The notes under the pieces are model-generated. The model worked only from the letters and a program-made list of their open reading frames with translations, was not told the DNA's origin and made no database searches. The translations under genes were made by a program, and so were the position numbers. 43,715 nucleotides of DNA from Chloroflexota bacterium (GTDB lineage: Bacteria > Chloroflexota > Anaerolineae > Anaerolineales > Villigracilaceae): assembly GCA_016235425.1 (NCBI GenBank), contig JACRLC010000105.1:1-43715 (forward strand), read 5' to 3'. Shown in pieces: positions 7,605 to 16,593 of this stretch. Every line of letters starts with the position of its first letter. Position 1 is the first letter of the stretch.

Positions 7605-8318
7605 TTATACTGGCGGATAAGGGAATGCCCTTCTATCTTTCGGCGGAAGGGGAAATTTCTTCGATTTTAGCAGAGAGTCCGCGCGGAAGAGCAGGGCAGA
7701 GATTTCGTTTGGGCTGAGATAAGGTTCGAGAAGCGGAGGCAGGTTCGAGGTCCGCGAAAGAAGCGAGAGCAGTTCGCCGGGAATCGACTCACCGGCGAAG
7801 TCCCATAGAACAGTCCGCAATTTGTTCTCTTCGTGGAAGCAGATGCCGTGGTCAATGGTGTAGAGTTTGTGCGTGCCTTCCTCGAAAAAAACGTGACTGC
7901 CCTTGCGGTCCGCGTTGTTGATGAGCAGATCGAAAAGCACGACGGGACGCAGGCATTGTTTATCCTCTTCGGTGAAGTTGAAGTAGTGATATTCAGGATC
8001 GTACTCGATGAATTGCTGGAGGGAACCCGGACCGTGAGGCCCATCTTCGCGGAGCGTGGTGAACGGAACAAAATGAAAGCCAAGCGATTCGCTGACAAGA
8101 TACGCGGCAACCTCACGCAACGCGAGCGTGTTCTCTTCAAAATCCCACAGGGGTTGCTCGCCCTTGGTCGGTTTGTAAACGGCTGAGTACTCCGCGCCTT
8201 CGTGATGGACGGTGACGAGGAAGGTGTAATTGGATCCAAGCATAAACTGCCCTTTGAGTTCGAGTTCGCCGAACTGAAGGGCAGTTTTTAAATCATCGGG
8301 AAACTGATTACTGGTCAC
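7605..8318 (-). CDS. SCO1664-family PI4K/HipA-like kinase-fold protein
   Basis: 237 aa. Matches the SCO1664 family (TIGR03843, from memory), which has a PI3/4-kinase or HipA-like fold: Lys in SAVYKPTKGEQPLWDF (about 45-60), LFDLLINNADRKGSHVF (about 129-145) as catalytic loop, and LYTIDHGICFHEENKLRT as the metal-binding segment. Substrate unknown. The GTG start lies 13 nt after the DUF3090 stop, inside a heptamer repeat and without an SD. The family is usually found beside DUF3090, as here. The third usual partner, a phosphomutase-like gene, is absent. Confidence 0.75.
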   Translation of the reverse strand: MTSNQFPDDLKTALQFGELELKGQFMLGSNYTFLVTVHHEGAEYSAVYKPTKGEQPLWDFEENTLALREVAAYLVSESLGFHFVPFTTLREDGPHGPGSLQQFIEYDPEYHYFNFTEEDKQCLRPVVLFDLLINNADRKGSHVFFEEGTHKLYTIDHGICFHEENKLRTVLWDFAGESIPGELLSLLSRTSNLPPLLEPYLSPNEISALLFRADSLLKSKKFPLPPKDRRAFPYPPV

Positions 8319-8330
8319 TGGTTATTGAAT
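8303..8330. repeat. Heptanucleotide tandem array, ACTGGTT type
   Basis: Four imperfect 7-nt units (ACTGATT, ACTGGTC, ACTGGTT, ATTGAAT). The GTG start of the SCO1664-like gene lies in the array on the minus strand. Confidence 0.6.
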
Positions 8331-8331
8331 G

Positions 8332-8859
8332 CTAATGCTTGTGTCCGTTCTTCTTTGGACAGAAATGACCTTCGGGTTCCATCGGCTGTCCACATTGCGG
8401 GCAGACCGGGCGTCCGCGTGAGACGACTTCGGCCCCCCAGCGCGCCAGCTTGCGGATCTGTTCGCGCGAACACCAGAAACGCACCGCCGCGGCGGATTCG
8501 GGATCGGCTTCTTCGGTGAGCAGTTCCTTTGTAAAGATGACCACGCGGTCGCGCTCTTTATCGTAGCCGAGGCCGATCTCGCCGACGCGGAAAAGCGGGT
8601 CCACGGGCGGGTGGATGCGCATGATCTCTTCCGCGTAATCGCCCGATGGCTCTTCAAGCTGTGGGTTTTGCCGGCTGATCTGGGAAAGGAATTGTTCGAT
8701 CCCGATTGCCAGTGACTGCAATTGCGCTTTCTCGATGATGACGGTAATGGTACGCTGGTCTTGATATGCGTGGATGTAAAACACACGCTGTCCGGGCTGG
8801 CCGATTGCATCTGCCGTGATGTGGTCGCAAGGGTCTACGTCAATTTCAAAGCGAGGCAT
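8332..8859 (-). CDS. DUF3090 family protein with C-terminal zinc ribbon
   Basis: 175 aa. Fits DUF3090 (TIGR03847, from memory): an N-terminal FEIDVDPCDHITADAIGQPG, then GQRVFYIHAYQ and IEKAQLQSLAIGIEQFL, a middle GEIGLGYD, and a C-terminal CPQCGQPMEPEGHFC metal-binding end. Biochemical role unknown. It is the first gene of the pair with the SCO1664-like kinase. SD AAAGG precedes the ATG. The conserved pairing suggests the two proteins act together. Confidence 0.8.
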   Translation of the reverse strand: MPRFEIDVDPCDHITADAIGQPGQRVFYIHAYQDQRTITVIIEKAQLQSLAIGIEQFLSQISRQNPQLEEPSGDYAEEIMRIHPPVDPLFRVGEIGLGYDKERDRVVIFTKELLTEEADPESAAAVRFWCSREQIRKLARWGAEVVSRGRPVCPQCGQPMEPEGHFCPKKNGHKH

Positions 8860-8916
8860 AAGATACCTTTTTATTGATGAAAGCGAGTATACCAGATTGA
8901 CCCCCGCCCGCCCCCA

Positions 8917-8947
8917 TTGCTTCGCGGGGAGAAGAGGGAGTTATAAT
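8917..8947 (+). promoter_or_regulatory. Candidate promoter of the acyl-CoA mutase gene
   Basis: TTGCTT (8917-8922), 19-nt spacer, TATAAT (8942-8947). The -10 box is perfect; the -35 box and spacing are weak. Predicted start about 8954, giving a leader of about 20 nt that carries the SD AAGGAG. Confidence 0.45.
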
Positions 8948-8975
8948 TCCCGTAATCCGTCCAAAGGAGTTGCCG

Positions 8976-10655
<1,680 letters not shown>

Positions 10656-10658
10656 TGC

Positions 10659-10686
10659 GTCAGGTGCGAAGTGTCAGGTATCAGGT
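10659..10686. repeat. Heptanucleotide tandem array, GTCAGGT type
   Basis: Units GTCAGGT, GCGAAGT, GTCAGGT, ATCAGGT directly after the mutase stop codon. The last unit forms the left arm of the terminator that follows. Confidence 0.6.
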
Positions 10687-10709
10687 GAGGGCGGCGCCTG
10701 ATATTTTTT
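10679..10709 (+). terminator. Rho-independent terminator of the mutase gene
   Basis: TATCAGG, an 11-nt GC-rich loop, CCTGATA and then TTTTTT. It abuts the stop codon of the convergent transporter gene. The left arm comes from the heptamer array. Confidence 0.7.
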
Positions 10710-12129
10710 ATTCGGCTGTTCGTTCGCGGCGATGTGCGAGCAGGCGTTGAATGCGTGAATGTTTCTCGCGCGAGAGGGGATAGAAATAGGCGAGGATGAT
10801 CGTGCCCATCAAAAGCGTCCCGCCGATGGGTGAGACCAACATGCGGATCATGGTGAGAACCTGGGGTGACTGACTGAATTGGGTCACACTTTCAGGTGGG
10901 TTTTGATAACCGGCCCACCCCAATAATTGCAGTGTGAGAAAGATGACCAGTGCCCCCGTGGATTTGCGGATGAGCGTGCGGATTCCGTAATACACGCCTT
11001 CCTGCCTGCGGCGGGTGCGAAGCTCGTCCCATTCGATCACATCGGGGAAAATCGAATCGGGCAAAACATAGGCCGCTGAAACGCCGATTCCCGCCAGTGC
11101 GGCAATGGTCAACAGGTAGGCGGTCTCTCCCGGCTGGATGGTGAAGATCATAAATTGCACGATGATCCAGAACGCCATGCCAAGCATGTAGGCTTCGCGT
11201 TTGTTGCGCTTGTGCGCCAGCCACAACCAGAACGGCACGAACAAAATGCACACGGACATAAGCACGCCAAAGAAAGCGGACTCCAGCGCCAGGTCAATGC
11301 CCAGGATGGTGATCTTTGCAAGCAAGTCTCCCTGCGCGACCCAGTAAAGAAGAAAGTAGGGAAACGTGATCGCAATCATATCCACCGCAGACCAGTTGAG
11401 CATGTGAATGCCCACCGCGTAACGAAAGGGAATGTTTTTCCACGCCACGCGCAAGGTCTCGCGGAAGGGCAGGGTTTGTTGTTCCTCTTCGGTGGAGGTT
11501 TCTCGAACAAAATAACCGATGAGGAAAAGCGGGATCGCGCCCAGGGATCCAAAGATCGCACCGACCAGCATGAAGCCCTGTTGCTGGGTCGCACCAACCA
11601 AAAGGGCCGCGTCTATTATCATGGGCGCGGCAACTACAACGGTCAGGGCGGAGGCGAGCTGGAAGACGGTGCGGAAACTGGTTAATGTGGTGCGTTCGTC
11701 GTAGTTGCGAGTCAGTTCGGGAGTCAAGGAAAGATAGGGAACTGAGACGAGGGTGGTCAGCGTGTCTGAGAGCATGAAGGTCAGGGTCACGTAGATCAAC
11801 AGCGCGATCTGATTTTCCCATCTCGGCGCGGTCCAGAGAATGACGAAGCTCAGACCAAATGGAATCGCAAACCAGAGCAGGAACGGGCGGCGGCGCCCCC
11901 AACGCGTGCGGATGCGGTCGCTGATGACGCCGATGATCGGGTCATTGACCGCGTCCCAGATTACACCAACCAGCGCGCCAAATGAAGCGAGGCGCGGCTC
12001 AAGGCCGACCACGTCGGTGAGATAGAGCGCATAAAAAATGGAGCGCATCATGCCGATGCTGGAAATTCCCCAATCACCGGAGCCGTAGAGAAGTTTGAAT
12101 AAAAAAGGAATGCGGGAATTTGTTTTCAT
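10708..12129 (-). CDS. GPH/MelB-type MFS transporter (copy 2)
   Basis: 473 aa from the ATG at 12129 (MKTNSRIPFLFKLLYGSGDWG...), the start that lines up with the upstream paralog. A TTG start overlapping the previous stop would add 15 residues read through a hairpin. About 12 membrane segments. Diagnostic of the glycoside-pentoside-hexuronide:cation symporters are the loop SDRIRTRWGRRRPFLL (about 70-85) and the later DVIEWDELRTRRRQEGVYYG. The substrate, probably a sugar or related solute, cannot be read from the sequence. Forms an operon with the paralog. Confidence 0.8.
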   Translation of the reverse strand: MKTNSRIPFLFKLLYGSGDWGISSIGMMRSIFYALYLTDVVGLEPRLASFGALVGVIWDAVNDPIIGVISDRIRTRWGRRRPFLLWFAIPFGLSFVILWTAPRWENQIALLIYVTLTFMLSDTLTTLVSVPYLSLTPELTRNYDERTTLTSFRTVFQLASALTVVVAAPMIIDAALLVGATQQQGFMLVGAIFGSLGAIPLFLIGYFVRETSTEEEQQTLPFRETLRVAWKNIPFRYAVGIHMLNWSAVDMIAITFPYFLLYWVAQGDLLAKITILGIDLALESAFFGVLMSVCILFVPFWLWLAHKRNKREAYMLGMAFWIIVQFMIFTIQPGETAYLLTIAALAGIGVSAAYVLPDSIFPDVIEWDELRTRRRQEGVYYGIRTLIRKSTGALVIFLTLQLLGWAGYQNPPESVTQFSQSPQVLTMIRMLVSPIGGTLLMGTIILAYFYPLSREKHSRIQRLLAHRRERTAE

Positions 12130-12142
12130 TAGAGATAATTTT

Positions 12143-12166
12143 GGGGCGGACCGCTCGGCCCGCCCC
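12143..12166. terminator. Intercistronic GC hairpin between the two transporters
   Basis: GGGGCGG-a-CCG-ct-CGG-c-CCGCCCC, a near-perfect stem with one mismatch and no U-tract. It lies in the 41-bp gap between the stop of copy 1 and the ATG of copy 2. It may stabilise the upstream mRNA or attenuate, not fully terminate. Confidence 0.5.
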
Positions 12167-12170
12167 AGTT

Positions 12171-13610
12171 TCAACCTGCTGTTGCCTTTGCTTCTTCTTT
12201 TGTTTTTCGCCGTTCCAATAATCGCCTTATTCTAGCATGTCGTTCGCGCGTCAACGGATAGAACCACGCCATCAACACTGCGCTGAATAACAGCGCCGCG
12301 CCGAGCGGCCCGATCAAAAAGCGGATGGCGGTAAGCGTTGTCGCAGATTGTGCGAATTGCGTCGCGCCTTCCGGCGGCGATTGGTAACCGAACCAACCCA
12401 GCACTTGCAAGCCGATGAAGATCGCCAGCGCTCCGGTGAGTTTGCGGATGAAGTTTTTTACACCGTAATAAATTCCCTCCTGCCTGCGGCGCGTGCGCAG
12501 TTCGTCCCATTCGATCACGTCGGGGAAAATCGAATCGGGCAGGATGTGAGCGGAGGAAACGCTAATTCCGGCGAGAATGCTCATGGCAAGGACCAGGTTG
12601 ACCTGTCCGGGTTGAAGCGAAAAGATGGCGATCTGCACAACTGCCCAGAAAACCATCCCAATGATGTACGCGCTTCGTTTGCTCAGTCGTTTTGAAAGAA
12701 ACATCCAGATGGGCAGGACCAAAACTGCGGTTACAAGCAGGAGCGCAAAGACGGCTGACTCCAGCGGCAGGCCGATTGCTTTCTCAAGCAGGTTCCCGCT
12801 CGCGATCCAATAGGTCAGATAAAACGGCAGGACGAGTCCCACGAGATCAAACGTGATCCAATTCAACATGTAGAGGATGGTCGCGAAGCGGAATGGGATA
12901 TTCGACCACGCGACTCGCACCGTTTCGACAAACGGGACTTCAGCGTTCCGACTCCCCCCAGCCTGTTTCTCGCGCACGACGGCAAAGATCAGCAGGAAGG
13001 GGAGCGCGGCCAACCCGCCAAAGATGGCTGCGACGAGGAAATAGCCTTGTTGCTGCGTTCCCCCTCCCGCAAGGACAGCGTCCACGATCATCGGCGCAGA
13101 CACAGCAGTGACGAGGGAAACGAGCAGGTTGAAGAACATGCGGAAGCCGGTGATGGAGGTGCGCTCGTCATAATCCTGCGTCAGTTCGGGCGTGAGCGCC
13201 GAGAATGGGACGGCCACGAGAGTTTCGAGCGTGTCACTGATCATGAAAGCGATGGTGATGAAAATGGCTTTGCCGACCTGGCTTTCAAAAGGCGGCGCCC
13301 ACCACAAGAGCATGAAACTCAAGCCATAGGGAATTGCAAAGAAGAGCAGGAATGGACGGCGGCGTCCCCAGCGCGTTTTGGCGCGGTCGCTCAACATGCC
13401 CACGATCGGATCGTTGATCGCATCCCAGATGATGCCAGCCAGCGCGGCGACGGATGCCAGCCGCGGCTCCAGCCCGACCACGTCTGTGAGGAAGATGGCG
13501 TAGAAGATCTGGCGAAGCGTCCCGTAGCTGGCCGTCCCCCAGTCTCCCGTGCCGTAGGCAAACTTTACCCAAAACGGCAGGAGTTGTTCTTTTGCGGGCG
13601 ATTTGCTCAT
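12171..13610 (-). CDS. GPH/MelB-type MFS transporter (copy 1)
   Basis: 479 aa, about 12 membrane segments, very similar along its length to the downstream copy. Same signatures: SDRAKTRWGRRRPFLLFF and DVIEWDELRTRRRQEGIYYG, and the shared N-terminal FxxKxxYGxGDWGxxSxGxxR. SD AGGAG before the ATG. A weak promoter can be drawn at 13648-13675 (TTGAGC, 16 nt, TATTGA). The two copies probably arose by tandem duplication and may form a pair or differ in substrate. Confidence 0.8.
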   Translation of the reverse strand: MSKSPAKEQLLPFWVKFAYGTGDWGTASYGTLRQIFYAIFLTDVVGLEPRLASVAALAGIIWDAINDPIVGMLSDRAKTRWGRRRPFLLFFAIPYGLSFMLLWWAPPFESQVGKAIFITIAFMISDTLETLVAVPFSALTPELTQDYDERTSITGFRMFFNLLVSLVTAVSAPMIVDAVLAGGGTQQQGYFLVAAIFGGLAALPFLLIFAVVREKQAGGSRNAEVPFVETVRVAWSNIPFRFATILYMLNWITFDLVGLVLPFYLTYWIASGNLLEKAIGLPLESAVFALLLVTAVLVLPIWMFLSKRLSKRSAYIIGMVFWAVVQIAIFSLQPGQVNLVLAMSILAGISVSSAHILPDSIFPDVIEWDELRTRRRQEGIYYGVKNFIRKLTGALAIFIGLQVLGWFGYQSPPEGATQFAQSATTLTAIRFLIGPLGAALLFSAVLMAWFYPLTRERHARIRRLLERRKTKEEAKATAG

Positions 13611-13772
13611 GCTGGCTCCTCTGCGAACGCAGGCCCTAAAGATCGAATCAATATGCTAAACAGTTCCAGGCTCAAAAAGTCACGGGAAATGAGAACATAA
13701 AAACAACCCAAGCTACATTACATGATTGTTGGGCTGATTTACCGAAATGAAAAGTCGAAAGATATGTTTGTT

Positions 13773-13781
13773 TGTTATACT
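13773..13781 (+). promoter_or_regulatory. Extended -10 promoter of the riboswitch transcript
   Basis: TGTTATACT is an extended -10 element (TG-n-TATACT) with no good -35 box. Transcription would begin near 13788, just before the riboswitch. Confidence 0.5.
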
Positions 13782-13789
13782 GCCGTTCG

Positions 13790-13882
13790 TTCGATAAAGG
13801 CAAAACCGCCCAAAGGCGGTGACGCAAAGCCATGGGTCTACCACTGTGCAAAGCATAGTCATGACGGCCAGGCTGCCGAAAA
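13790..13882 (+). ncRNA. Cyclic-di-GMP-I (GEMM-I) riboswitch
   Basis: Conserved GEMM elements appear in order: GGCAAA (13799-13804); P2 stem CCGCC/GGCGG with a CAAA loop (13806-13819); the invariant GACGCAAAGCC (13821-13831); a P3 arm (with TGTGC-AAA-GCATA); and CCAGGCTGCCG (13868-13878). The G before GCAAA matches G20 of the Vc2 aptamer, which fits c-di-GMP, not cGAMP. The aptamer is about 100 nt before the sortase-like gene, its likely target. A UUCG hairpin follows and may be part of the switch. Confidence 0.9.
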
Positions 13883-13897
13883 CGAAGTCATCGTGTC

Positions 13898-13917
13898 GAA
13901 CGCTTTTCGAAGCGTTC
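13898..13917 (+). promoter_or_regulatory. UUCG-loop hairpin downstream of the riboswitch
   Basis: GAACGCTT-TTCG-AAGCGTTC, 8 bp with a stable tetraloop, 20 nt after the aptamer. It has no run of T after it, so it is not a normal terminator. It could still be the expression platform or a processing barrier. Confidence 0.4.
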
Positions 13918-13985
13918 TTCGCGTAAAAGAATAAGTTTCGCTGCATTGCCTGATCTGAATGTCCTTGTCGAACACGGAGTTCGCA

Positions 13986-14660
13986 ATGACATTCGTTCGA
14001 TCAAAAGCGCGCATAAAAATATCCCTGAACACCAGTGTTTTGCTGGCTGTTCTGGCGGCCTTCTTTTTCACCCCCCTGCCCGTTTTCGCAGAAGAAAATC
14101 CCACATCCCCTTCCCTTCCCGACTTTATTAGTTTTAAACAGTCGGTTATGGATGGGCAGAAGGATATACTACGCGGCGTTTATGTCCCTGAAACGTTGGC
14201 CATGCCCATCGTGCAACAACCCACGGGAAATCCGGGCTTCGTCTCCACGACCGACGATCAACTTACACAATTCAGCATGGCGGCGGAAGTGGGAAACGTC
14301 GGCCTGCTCGCCCATAATTATCTTGCCGGGAAATCATTTTCAAATTTGTCTATCGGGCAGGAAGTGAGCCTGATCTACGGCGATGGCCGCGTGGAATATT
14401 TTGTGATCAACCGCATTGTGCGCTACCAGACGTTCAGCCCGTACAGTCCGTACAGCGAGTTCCGCGACCTTGAGACCGGCCTGACCATCACCGCCGAAGA
14501 ATTGTTCCGCCAGGTCTATCGCGGCGACCGGCACGTTACATTTCAGACTTGCATCGAGGCCGAGGGCAATTCGAGTTGGGGACGATTATTCGTCATCGCC
14601 ACACCGAAGGAAACTGTGGAGCAGGATAGTTTCCTTCACATCAGAAATCTCGTCCGATAA
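13986..14660 (+). CDS. Secreted sortase-domain protein under c-di-GMP riboswitch
   Basis: 224 aa from the ATG at 13986 (SD GGAG 6 nt upstream; an ATG nine codons earlier has none). Signal peptide: basic MTFVRSKARIKI, a hydrophobic core, then PVFA-EE. The exported domain has the sortase layout: GLLAHNYLAGKSF with the catalytic His, TFQTCIEAEG with the catalytic Cys in a T-x-x-T-C context, and GRLFVIATP with the Arg. Sortases cut and attach surface proteins, but there is no C-terminal anchor here and no substrate gene beside it. C-di-GMP control suggests a role in attachment. Confidence 0.75.
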   Translation: MTFVRSKARIKISLNTSVLLAVLAAFFFTPLPVFAEENPTSPSLPDFISFKQSVMDGQKDILRGVYVPETLAMPIVQQPTGNPGFVSTTDDQLTQFSMAAEVGNVGLLAHNYLAGKSFSNLSIGQEVSLIYGDGRVEYFVINRIVRYQTFSPYSPYSEFRDLETGLTITAEELFRQVYRGDRHVTFQTCIEAEGNSSWGRLFVIATPKETVEQDSFLHIRNLVR

Positions 14661-14684
14661 AATCCCGGAAAAACAATCAATAAG

Positions 14685-14709
14685 CCCGTCACAACCGTGA
14701 CGGGTTTTT
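14685..14709 (+). terminator. Rho-independent terminator of the sortase-like gene
   Basis: CCCGTCAC-aacc-GTGACGGG followed by TTTTT; a classic 8-bp stem with a U-tract. Confidence 0.9.
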
Positions 14710-14743
14710 CGTGTGCGGATGCGACTGCGATAAAATATCCATC

Positions 14744-15958
14744 ATGCCATCCCTTTCGGACCGTCTCAAGTCTCTCGGCGTCAAAGTGGGGACCTCCGAT
14801 CTTCCCGCCCCCAAGCCTGTTGACCGTTATGCAATTGACGCGGTCGTGGCTGGGATATTTCACCCCACCCCTCTCGGCGAAGTGTTCGTGGCAGAGCAAA
14901 GTTTCGCTGTGGATTATCGTCACGGCAACAGCCCGCTCACGCCGCGGCCCTTCCCCCTCCTCGGCCAATGGACAGCGGATGCACGCATCACTGACTTGCC
15001 GCTCGAAAAATATGCCTTCCTCGATACGGAAACCTCCGGTATTTCGGGCGGCACCGGCACGTATGCTTTTCTCGTGGGCGTGGGAAGATTCGTGGATGGA
15101 CAATTCCTCCTGCGGCAATTTTTCATGCGCGATCCCGCCGAAGAACCCGCCATGCTCGAAGGGCTGGCAAACTTCCTTGCCCCCTGCGAAGCATTGATCA
15201 CGTTCAATGGCAAGGCCTTCGACGCGCCCCTGCTCGTCACTCGCTACTCGTTACACCGAATCCCCCTGCCGTTCAAAAACTATTCCCACCTCGACCTGCT
15301 CCCTCTCGCCCGCCGCTTGTGGCGCGACAGGCTTCCCTCGCGAGCCTTGAAATATCTCGAAGAGCATGTGCTGGGCTTGACGCGCTCCACCGAGGAAGTG
15401 CCCGGCTACGAAATCCCCTGGCTGTATTTCGATTACCTCCGCAGCGGCGATGCTCGTCCGCTGGGAGGCGTGTTCTACCACAACGCCATGGACGTGGTGG
15501 CGATGCCGGCTTTGTTGAGTCACATCAGCGAAGTGGTCGCCGATCCGTTTGCGGGACGCGTCGAACATGGACTCGATTTCATTGCCCTCGGAAAACTTCA
15601 CGAAGACCTTGGCCACTGGGATGAGGCCGCGCGTCTCTACGAGCGTGGACTCGAACTCAATTTAACGGAAGCAGATTTCGGCGTCGCGGTGAAACGGTTG
15701 TCCATCCTGCAAAAAAAACGCGGGGACTTGAGTCAGGCCGTTCAGTTGTGGGAGGAGGCCGCGGCGCAGGGTCATGTTTATGCCCACATCGAACTGGCAA
15801 AGTATTTCGAGCATAAACAACGCGACGCCAGGACCGCGCTCAAATGGGCGAAATCTGCGCTCAAGCAAATCGAGAAGATGGACGCCCCCGCTTACGTGCG
15901 CGCTCACTGGCGTGAAGAAATCGAACATCGCCTGGCGCGGCTGGAACGCAAAACGTAA
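14744..15958 (+). CDS. YprB-type RNase H-like exonuclease domain protein with TPR
   Basis: 404 aa from the ATG at 14744. An upstream in-frame GTG would add 11 Cys-containing residues and lies before the predicted transcription start: TAAAAT (14731-14736) is only 7 nt before the ATG, so the mRNA may be leaderless. The YprB-type ribonuclease H-like domain shows DEDD exonuclease residues: FLDTETSGISGGTGTYAF (about 90-107), LITFNGKAFDAPLL, SHLDLLPLARRLW and YHNAMDVVAM. The C-terminal 120 residues are TPR-like (LYERGLELN, ALKWAKSALKQ). Probably trims nucleic acid; its target is unknown. Confidence 0.75.
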   Translation: MPSLSDRLKSLGVKVGTSDLPAPKPVDRYAIDAVVAGIFHPTPLGEVFVAEQSFAVDYRHGNSPLTPRPFPLLGQWTADARITDLPLEKYAFLDTETSGISGGTGTYAFLVGVGRFVDGQFLLRQFFMRDPAEEPAMLEGLANFLAPCEALITFNGKAFDAPLLVTRYSLHRIPLPFKNYSHLDLLPLARRLWRDRLPSRALKYLEEHVLGLTRSTEEVPGYEIPWLYFDYLRSGDARPLGGVFYHNAMDVVAMPALLSHISEVVADPFAGRVEHGLDFIALGKLHEDLGHWDEAARLYERGLELNLTEADFGVAVKRLSILQKKRGDLSQAVQLWEEAAAQGHVYAHIELAKYFEHKQRDARTALKWAKSALKQIEKMDAPAYVRAHWREEIEHRLARLERKT

Positions 15959-16007
15959 CGCGGCAGATAAGGGCGTTATAATTGGACGAATTCAAATGGA
16001 GGAGCAA

Positions 16008-16418
16008 ATGAACATTATCGTTACTCAGGAACATGGGCATGTTTCCGTTGCCGTCATTCACCTTGAAGGCCAGTTGGACGGCCAGAATTTTCAGGAGTTG
16101 ATCAAAAAAGCGCGTGAGGTATACGAGACCGGAACCAGGGATATATTGCTCGACATGAGCGGCCTTACCTATATTTCCAGCGCGGGGCTGGTCGCGTTGC
16201 ATACGATCTCAATGCTGTTGCGCGGCGAATCCCTGCCAGATATGGAACACGGCTGGGCGGCGCTCAAGTCCATGGACCGGACGCGCGATGGAGGAGCCCG
16301 ACAGCATGTCAAATTATTGAATCCGCGCCCTGAAGTTCAAAGCGTTTTGGAGATGGTTGGTTTTACCGAATTCTTTGAAGCATTTACCGATTTGCAGAAA
16401 GCCGTTCAATCTTTCTAG
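16008..16418 (+). CDS. STAS-domain anti-sigma factor antagonist
   Basis: 136 aa starting at the ATG at 16008 with SD GGAGG 5 nt upstream. STAS fold: VAVIHLEGQLDGQN, then ILLDMSGLTYISSAGLVAL (about 46-64) with the Ser of the SSAGL loop that partner kinases phosphorylate. A 15-20 residue insertion (ESLPDMEHGWAALKSMDRTR, about 74-93) lengthens the usual 110-aa domain. TTATAAT at 15976-15982 is a good -10 box. No anti-sigma kinase or phosphatase is next to it. Confidence 0.85.
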   Translation: MNIIVTQEHGHVSVAVIHLEGQLDGQNFQELIKKAREVYETGTRDILLDMSGLTYISSAGLVALHTISMLLRGESLPDMEHGWAALKSMDRTRDGGARQHVKLLNPRPEVQSVLEMVGFTEFFEAFTDLQKAVQSF

Positions 16419-16428
16419 GCGATAAGTT

Positions 16429-16461
16429 AACAACGATGCAGTGAGACACTGCATCGTTGTT
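16429..16461 (+). terminator. Strong hairpin terminator after the STAS gene
   Basis: A perfect 15-bp stem (AACAACGATGCAGTG and its complement) with a 3-nt AGA loop. The right arm ends in TTGTTTATT. Confidence 0.75.
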
Positions 16462-16478
16462 TATTAACTGATGTTATG

Positions 16479-16554
16479 CACCCTCACCCTGGCCCTCTCC
16501 CGAAGGGAGAGGGAACTCCCTTCCCCTTCGGGGGAAGGGTTGGGGATGAGGGAA
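16479..16554. repeat. Intergenic palindromic repeat (CCCTCACCCTGGCCC family)
   Basis: Two hairpins, ccctctcccgaagggagaggg and a second C/G-rich one, within ccctcaccctgg...gatgaggg end sequences. Closely matches 40076-40148, and folP 3191-3250 is a divergent relative. Confidence 0.8.
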
Positions 16555-16593
16555 AGAAACTACGTAAGGTGAGTTATTAATAGTGGAGCTTTC

